DNA from: Sphingomonadales bacterium
GTDB lineage: Bacteria; Bacteroidota; Bacteroidia; UBA7662
Length of the DNA stretch: 9,516 bases
NCBI GenBank assembly: GCA_016872225.1
Contig: VHAW01000064.1
Coordinates: forward strand, 1 to 9,516
Reading direction: 5' to 3'
The position numbers and the translations under genes are program-made. A model generated the notes under the pieces. The model ran no database searches. It was not told where the DNA came from and saw only the letters and a program-made list of their open reading frames with translations. Shown in pieces: positions 6,676 through 9,516 of this stretch. Position 1 is the first letter of the stretch; every line of letters begins with the position of its first letter.

Positions 6676-7983
6676 TCACTTCTGACGGAAAAACAACTGC
6701 ATCGGTACCCCCGAAAAATCATATTGGGACCGGATTTTTCCTTCCAAATAACGTTTGTAGGGATCGCGAATATATTGGGGCAAATTGCAGAAGAAAACAA
6801 AGGTAGGTGTTAAGGTTTTGAGCTGAGTGATGTATTTGATACGAATATATTTTCCTTTATAGGCTGGCGGCGGATAGGCCTCAATCACCCCTTGAAGGTA
6901 CTCGTTAAGGGGTGCGGTGGATACTTTGGTGGAGCGCCTAAGCGCCACGGCGGCCATCTCCTCCAGCAACTTGATGAGGCGCTGTTTCTCCAAGGCTGAT
7001 ATAAAGAGGACCGGTAAATCGGTAAAGGGGGCTGTTTTCTGCAACAATTCTTTTCGATAATTTTCCATGGTTTTATGGTCTTTTGCAACCAAATCCCATT
7101 TGTTCACCGCCAAAATGATGCCTTTCTGATGTTTTTGGGCAAGATGAAAGATATTAAGATCCTGCGATTGAAGGCCTTCACGGGCATCCATTAACAAGAC
7201 CACCACATCGCAGTCTTCGATTGTCCGCAGCGTTCTCATCACCGAATAAAACTCAATATCTTCCTCCACCTTGGCCTTGCGGCGCAGTCCTGCCGTGTCC
7301 ATCATCAAAAAATGTTGCCCAAAAGCCTTGAGCTCGGAGTGAACAACATCCCTTGTGGTGCCTGCCATATCCGAAACAATACTCCGCTCCTCCCCCATCA
7401 AGGCATTCAGCAAAGTAGATTTCCCTACATTGGGCCGACCCACCAAGGCAATGCGCGGAATTTCAGGTTGAACTTCCTCTTCTTTGGCCACAGGAAGCCT
7501 GCTCAGCACCTCATCCAGCAAATCACCGGTCCCCGAACCAGTTTGTGAGGAAACACAAAAAATTTCACCCAAACCCAACGCATAGAATTCGGCCGCTGAG
7601 GGCAATCTTTCCCCATGATCCACCTTGTTAACTACCAACATTACCGGTCGCTTGGATCTGCGCAATTGGTCTGCCAACTCCGAGTCCAAATCCGTAATTC
7701 CAGTTTGGACATCCACCATCATAAGCAGTAAATCGGCCTGTTCCATAGCAGCCTTAACCTGGCGATTGATGGACTGCTCCAGAGCATCTTCACTGCGTTC
7801 CACAAAACCTCCCGTGTCAATTACGGTAAATTCCTGGCCATTCCACTCCACTTTGGCGCCATGACGGTCTCGGGTCACCCCCGCCACGTCGTCCACAATG
7901 GCTTTGCGTGAGCCAGTTAAACGGTTGAACAGGGTTGATTTGCCCACATTGGGCCTGCCTACAATGGCGACAATACGGCTCAT
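6676..7983 (-). CDS. der: Ribosome-assembly GTPase Der (EngA)
   Basis: Der is an essential GTPase for maturation of the 50S ribosomal subunit. The 435 residues show the diagnostic tandem GTPase domains. Domain 1 has GRPNVGKST 9-17, DTGG 56-59 and NKVD 119-122. After an acidic linker (about 166-174), domain 2 has GRPNVGKST 182-190, DTAG 229-232 and NKWD 294-297, with a G5-like SAL in LFISALEKQ. A C-terminal KH-like domain follows (about 350-435). All G motifs are intact and the length is typical. The ATG at 7983 lies 27 bp after the era stop on the same strand, so era and der are probably co-transcribed. No separate der promoter was found in that gap. Confidence 0.97.
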   Translation of the reverse strand: MSRIVAIVGRPNVGKSTLFNRLTGSRKAIVDDVAGVTRDRHGAKVEWNGQEFTVIDTGGFVERSEDALEQSINRQVKAAMEQADLLLMMVDVQTGITDLDSELADQLRRSKRPVMLVVNKVDHGERLPSAAEFYALGLGEIFCVSSQTGSGTGDLLDEVLSRLPVAKEEEVQPEIPRIALVGRPNVGKSTLLNALMGEERSIVSDMAGTTRDVVHSELKAFGQHFLMMDTAGLRRKAKVEEDIEFYSVMRTLRTIEDCDVVVLLMDAREGLQSQDLNIFHLAQKHQKGIILAVNKWDLVAKDHKTMENYRKELLQKTAPFTDLPVLFISALEKQRLIKLLEEMAAVALRRSTKVSTAPLNEYLQGVIEAYPPPAYKGKYIRIKYITQLKTLTPTFVFFCNLPQYIRDPYKRYLEGKIRSQYDFSGVPMQLFFRQK

Positions 7984-8010
7984 AAACTCTCTGTCACTAG
8001 TTACGATTAA

Positions 8011-8925
8011 TTACTCCGAAGTATATCCAAAGTACTTCAACATCCGGGGATCATCCCTCCAGTCGTTACGGACTTTGACATGCAAACCCAAATACACCGG
8101 CCTTCCCCAAAATTTCTCCATTTGTTGGCGAGCCTTGGTACCCACCGCTTTCAAAGCTAATCCTTTGTTTCCAATAACAATACCTTTCTGACTATCCCTT
8201 TCCACATAAATGGTGGCCTCTATACGTAAAATTTTCTCCTCCTCCTTGAAAGATTCGGTGACCACATGACATGCGTAAGGAATTTCCTGGTGGTAATGCA
8301 AAAAAATTTGTTCCCTAACCCATTCCGAGACCATCACCCTGTCCGTAAGGTCCGTAAGTTGATCAGTATCAAAATAAGGCGGATGCACTGGTAACACATC
8401 TAACATCCAAGACTTCACAGCATCGACTCCCGCTTTGGTAACACACGAAATTTCCCAACAAGGTAAATCCTTAAATCGATCCATCCACTTTGCCTTTTGT
8501 ACCTGCCGACCTTCAGTATCCATCAGGTCTGCCTGATTAAGCAAAAGAATGATGGGGATACGCGTTGGCAACAAGGTTGGCAGAAAATGTTCTTGATCCG
8601 GATCATCGCGCATATCAGCGACCCAAACCAAGGCATCCGCATCCTCGAGGGCCAAGTCAATGCTACGCGACATCAACCGCTGCAAAGCATACCGAGCTTC
8701 CAAATACCCCGGGGTATCCCCGATAATCAACTGATAAGTTTCGCTTTGCAACATACCTAAGCATCTTGACCGGGTGGTTTGAGCTTTGGGGGTAACGATG
8801 GACAAAGGCTCGCCGACCAAGGCATTCAATAAGGAAGACTTACCCGCATTGGGTTTGCCCAGCAAATTAATAAATCCTGCTTTAAATTCAGGACCCTGTT
8901 GAAAATCAGAGCTCGTCGGGGTCAT
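8011..8925 (-). CDS. era: GTPase Era, 16S rRNA-binding ribosome biogenesis factor
   Basis: Era binds the 3' end of 16S rRNA and acts in 30S subunit assembly. The 304 residues hold a GTPase domain with G1 GKPNAGKSS 23-31, G2 around Thr50-Thr51 (KAQTTRSR), G3 DTPG 70-73 and a G4 motif reading NQAD (130-133) instead of the usual NKxD. A C-terminal KH domain with the GxxG loop GNKG (252-255) follows. Its run from VIGNKG to VKVRNDWRDD is typical of Era. The ATG at 8925 is preceded by a minus-strand GATATTTG that misses the -7 consensus by one base, so no firm promoter is called. It is the first gene of the era-der pair and diverges from the tRNA genes. Confidence 0.96.
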   Translation of the reverse strand: MTPTSSDFQQGPEFKAGFINLLGKPNAGKSSLLNALVGEPLSIVTPKAQTTRSRCLGMLQSETYQLIIGDTPGYLEARYALQRLMSRSIDLALEDADALVWVADMRDDPDQEHFLPTLLPTRIPIILLLNQADLMDTEGRQVQKAKWMDRFKDLPCWEISCVTKAGVDAVKSWMLDVLPVHPPYFDTDQLTDLTDRVMVSEWVREQIFLHYHQEIPYACHVVTESFKEEEKILRIEATIYVERDSQKGIVIGNKGLALKAVGTKARQQMEKFWGRPVYLGLHVKVRNDWRDDPRMLKYFGYTSE

Positions 8926-9034
8926 GGGCGCAAATATCGTTCAAGTCATCGCCTAACGTTCAAAAAATTATGTATAGGCACGAGCATAGTGGTAATATTT
9001 ACAAGCTATGCAGCGAATTCACCCCTATTGTCGG

Positions 9035-9042
9035 TACCTTTG
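9035..9042 (+). promoter_or_regulatory. Likely -7 box for tRNA-fMet
   Basis: TACCTTTG matches TAnnTTTG and ends 10 bases before the tRNA 5' end, the right distance for a start just upstream of the mature tRNA. No TTG lies at the standard -33 distance. The remaining 8926-9034 interval holds no gene that I can support. Confidence 0.45.
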
Positions 9043-9052
9043 TCGTCCTTAT

Positions 9053-9125
<73 letters not shown>

Positions 9126-9132
9126 CAATGCA

Positions 9133-9157
9133 AAAGCCGGCCCTCAGGGTCGGCTTT
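9133..9157 (+). terminator. Hairpin terminator after tRNA-fMet
   Basis: AAAGCCGGCCC (9133-9143) pairs with GGGTCGGCTTT (9147-9157) through 11 pairs including one G.T, with a 3-base TCA loop. The T tract is only three long, and the arms are bounded by A and T on both strands. It starts seven bases after the tRNA and separates it from tRNA-Arg, so the two tRNAs are probably not one simple transcript. Confidence 0.7.
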
Positions 9158-9174
9158 GTGATTTGTGGTGTTTA

Positions 9175-9249
9175 GGTCTCGTAGTACAACGGATAGTATG
9201 TGGGTTTCCGGAGCCTAAGATGCAGGTTCGATTCCTGCCGAGACCACCA
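9175..9249 (+). tRNA. tRNA-Arg (anticodon CCG), CCA encoded
   Basis: The cloverleaf has acceptor GGTCTCG/CGAGACC (7 pairs), D stem GTAC/GTAT with one wobble, anticodon stem TGGGT/GCCTA (two G.T pairs) with loop TTCCGGA (CCG at 9208-9210), and T stem GCAGG/CCTGC with loop TTCGATT. The discriminator is A9246 and the gene encodes CCA (9247-9249). It decodes CGG. It is followed at once by a terminator and then by an integrase-like frame, so its 3' half is a candidate integration target. Confidence 0.95.
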
Positions 9250-9284
9250 AAAACCCCGTTTCTGCTCAGGAAATGGGGTTTTTT
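9250..9284 (+). terminator. Intrinsic terminator after tRNA-Arg
   Basis: AAAACCCCGTTTC (9250-9262) pairs with GAAATGGGGTTTT (9270-9282) over 13 positions with one G.T, around a 7-base loop. A T6 run (9279-9284) closes it. This is a strong, standard terminator starting directly after the encoded CCA. Confidence 0.88.
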
Positions 9285-9288
9285 GTTC

Positions 9289-9313
9289 TCTGTGTTCCAT
9301 TCTGTGTTCCATT
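9289..9313 (+). repeat. 12-bp perfect tandem repeat beside tRNA-Arg
   Basis: CTGTGTTCCATT occurs at 9290-9301 and again at 9302-9313, and the period-12 match extends one base upstream to 9289. It lies between the tRNA-Arg terminator and the integrase-like frame, where arm-type integrase-binding repeats are often found. That role is inferred. Confidence 0.8.
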
Positions 9314-9326
9314 TGGGGGTCTTTTG

Positions 9327-9334
9327 TATATTTG
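9327..9334 (+). promoter_or_regulatory. Possible -7 box upstream of the integrase-like frame
   Basis: TATATTTG matches TAnnTTTG. No clear TTTG or TTG at 17-23 bases upstream was found; that distance falls within the 12-bp tandem repeats. Transcription would start near 9340, before the possible TTG start at 9357. Confidence 0.35.
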
Positions 9335-9356
9335 GGGAGTGGGATATTTCGTTTCT

Positions 9357-9516
9357 TTGAACTTCCGTAAACCCAAATCCAACACCCCCAAATCGGAGGT
9401 GTTGGGGGTGGTTCTGAACTACTATTATCAAAAGAAGAAACTCCGAAATCAATAGGGGTTGAGGTTAAACTGAAGGATTGGAACTTTGATGAACAGGAAT
9501 ACCCTGTCCGTAAATC
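9357..9516 (+). pseudogene. Tyrosine recombinase/phage integrase N-terminus, frame-shifted and cut by right edge
   Basis: Two overlapping frames together read as the N-terminal arm-binding/SAM-like part of a Bacteroidota tyrosine integrase. The first (9357-9455; possible TTG start, with a GTG at 9339 as alternative) gives NFRKPKSNTPKSEV and then LNYYYQKKKLRNQ before TAG. The second, shifted by -1, continues from about 9446 to the edge with KSIGVEVKLKDWNFDEQ and EYPVRKS. Adding one A in the GAAA at 9445-9448 would join them as KKKLRKSIGVEV, the usual spacing for such proteins. So there is a one-base deletion, a sequencing error, or less likely a programmed shift. No ATG start was found except one inside the terminator hairpin (9273). 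The catalytic domain, if present, lies beyond the window. The gene points away from tRNA-Arg. Confidence 0.6.
9379..9410 (+). other. Two mutually exclusive hairpins in the integrase-like frame
   Basis: CCAACACC (9379-9386) can pair with GGTGTTGG (9398-9405), 8 bp. CACCCCCAA (9383-9391) can pair with TTGGGGGTG (9402-9410), 9 bp. The two stems share bases and cannot form together. A GGAGGTG sequence (9395-9401) lies in the loop of the second and partly in the stem of the first. This could be coincidence of G/C-rich codons or a translational switch. Confidence 0.5.

Noticed and set aside
9144..9452. 102-codon minus frame and 65-codon plus frame across the tRNA-Arg region
   Set aside because: These are translations of tRNA and terminator DNA (for example GRNRTCILGSGNPHTIRCTTRP), a common false ORF type over tRNA genes.
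9430..9455. Programmed -1 ribosomal frameshift in the integrase
   Set aside because: There is no good slippery heptamer, and the best family alignment puts the change at a GAAA run, which fits a simple one-base deletion or error.

Overview
The window looks like chromosomal DNA of a member of the Bacteroidota (Bacteroidetes). Four things point there: a multihaem ActA subunit of alternative complex III with a fused N-terminal monohaem cytochrome domain; adjacent era and der GTPase genes; several Bacteroidota-type promoter boxes (-7 TAnnTTTG, two of them with a correctly spaced -33 TTTG); and A/T-rich translation leaders with little Shine-Dalgarno signal. No genus can be named from sequence alone.

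Layout, left to right. (1) 1-1160, minus: 5' part of actA, running off the left edge; the rest of the act operon should lie outside. (2) 1280-4585, minus: a tight operon transcribed murQ, then a 196-residue protein of unknown function, then an MsbA-like ABC half-transporter (gaps 8 and 10 bp). It has a good promoter whose -7 box overlaps the upstream TTG candidate start of murQ, which favours a GTG start 21 bp downstream. (3) 4769-6274, plus: a membrane-anchored S41 (CtpA/Prc-type) protease with its Ser-Lys-Gln residues intact, divergent from murQ. (4) 6271-6675: a strong hairpin terminator, a 57-residue acidic lipoprotein gene (minus) with a clear promoter, and an unusual set of A/T homopolymers just upstream of that promoter. 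(5) 6676-8925, minus: der and era, two ribosome-assembly GTPases in one unit. (6) 9053-9284, plus: initiator tRNA-fMet(CAT) and tRNA-Arg(CCG), each followed by a hairpin terminator. (7) 9289-9516, plus: a 12-bp tandem repeat and the start of a tyrosine-recombinase (integrase) reading frame, apparently broken by a one-base shift and cut by the right edge.

Most of the window is core housekeeping: respiration, cell-wall recycling, envelope proteolysis, ribosome assembly and translation initiation. The right end is different. An integrase-like frame pointing away from the 3' end of tRNA-Arg is the classic boundary of a tRNA-integrated genomic island, whose cargo would lie beyond the window. I found no CRISPR array, IS element or defence system inside the window. 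The best leads are the tRNA-Arg/integrase junction, the unknown protein between murQ and the ABC transporter, the homopolymer block upstream of the lipoprotein, and small departures from consensus in Era and in the initiator tRNA.
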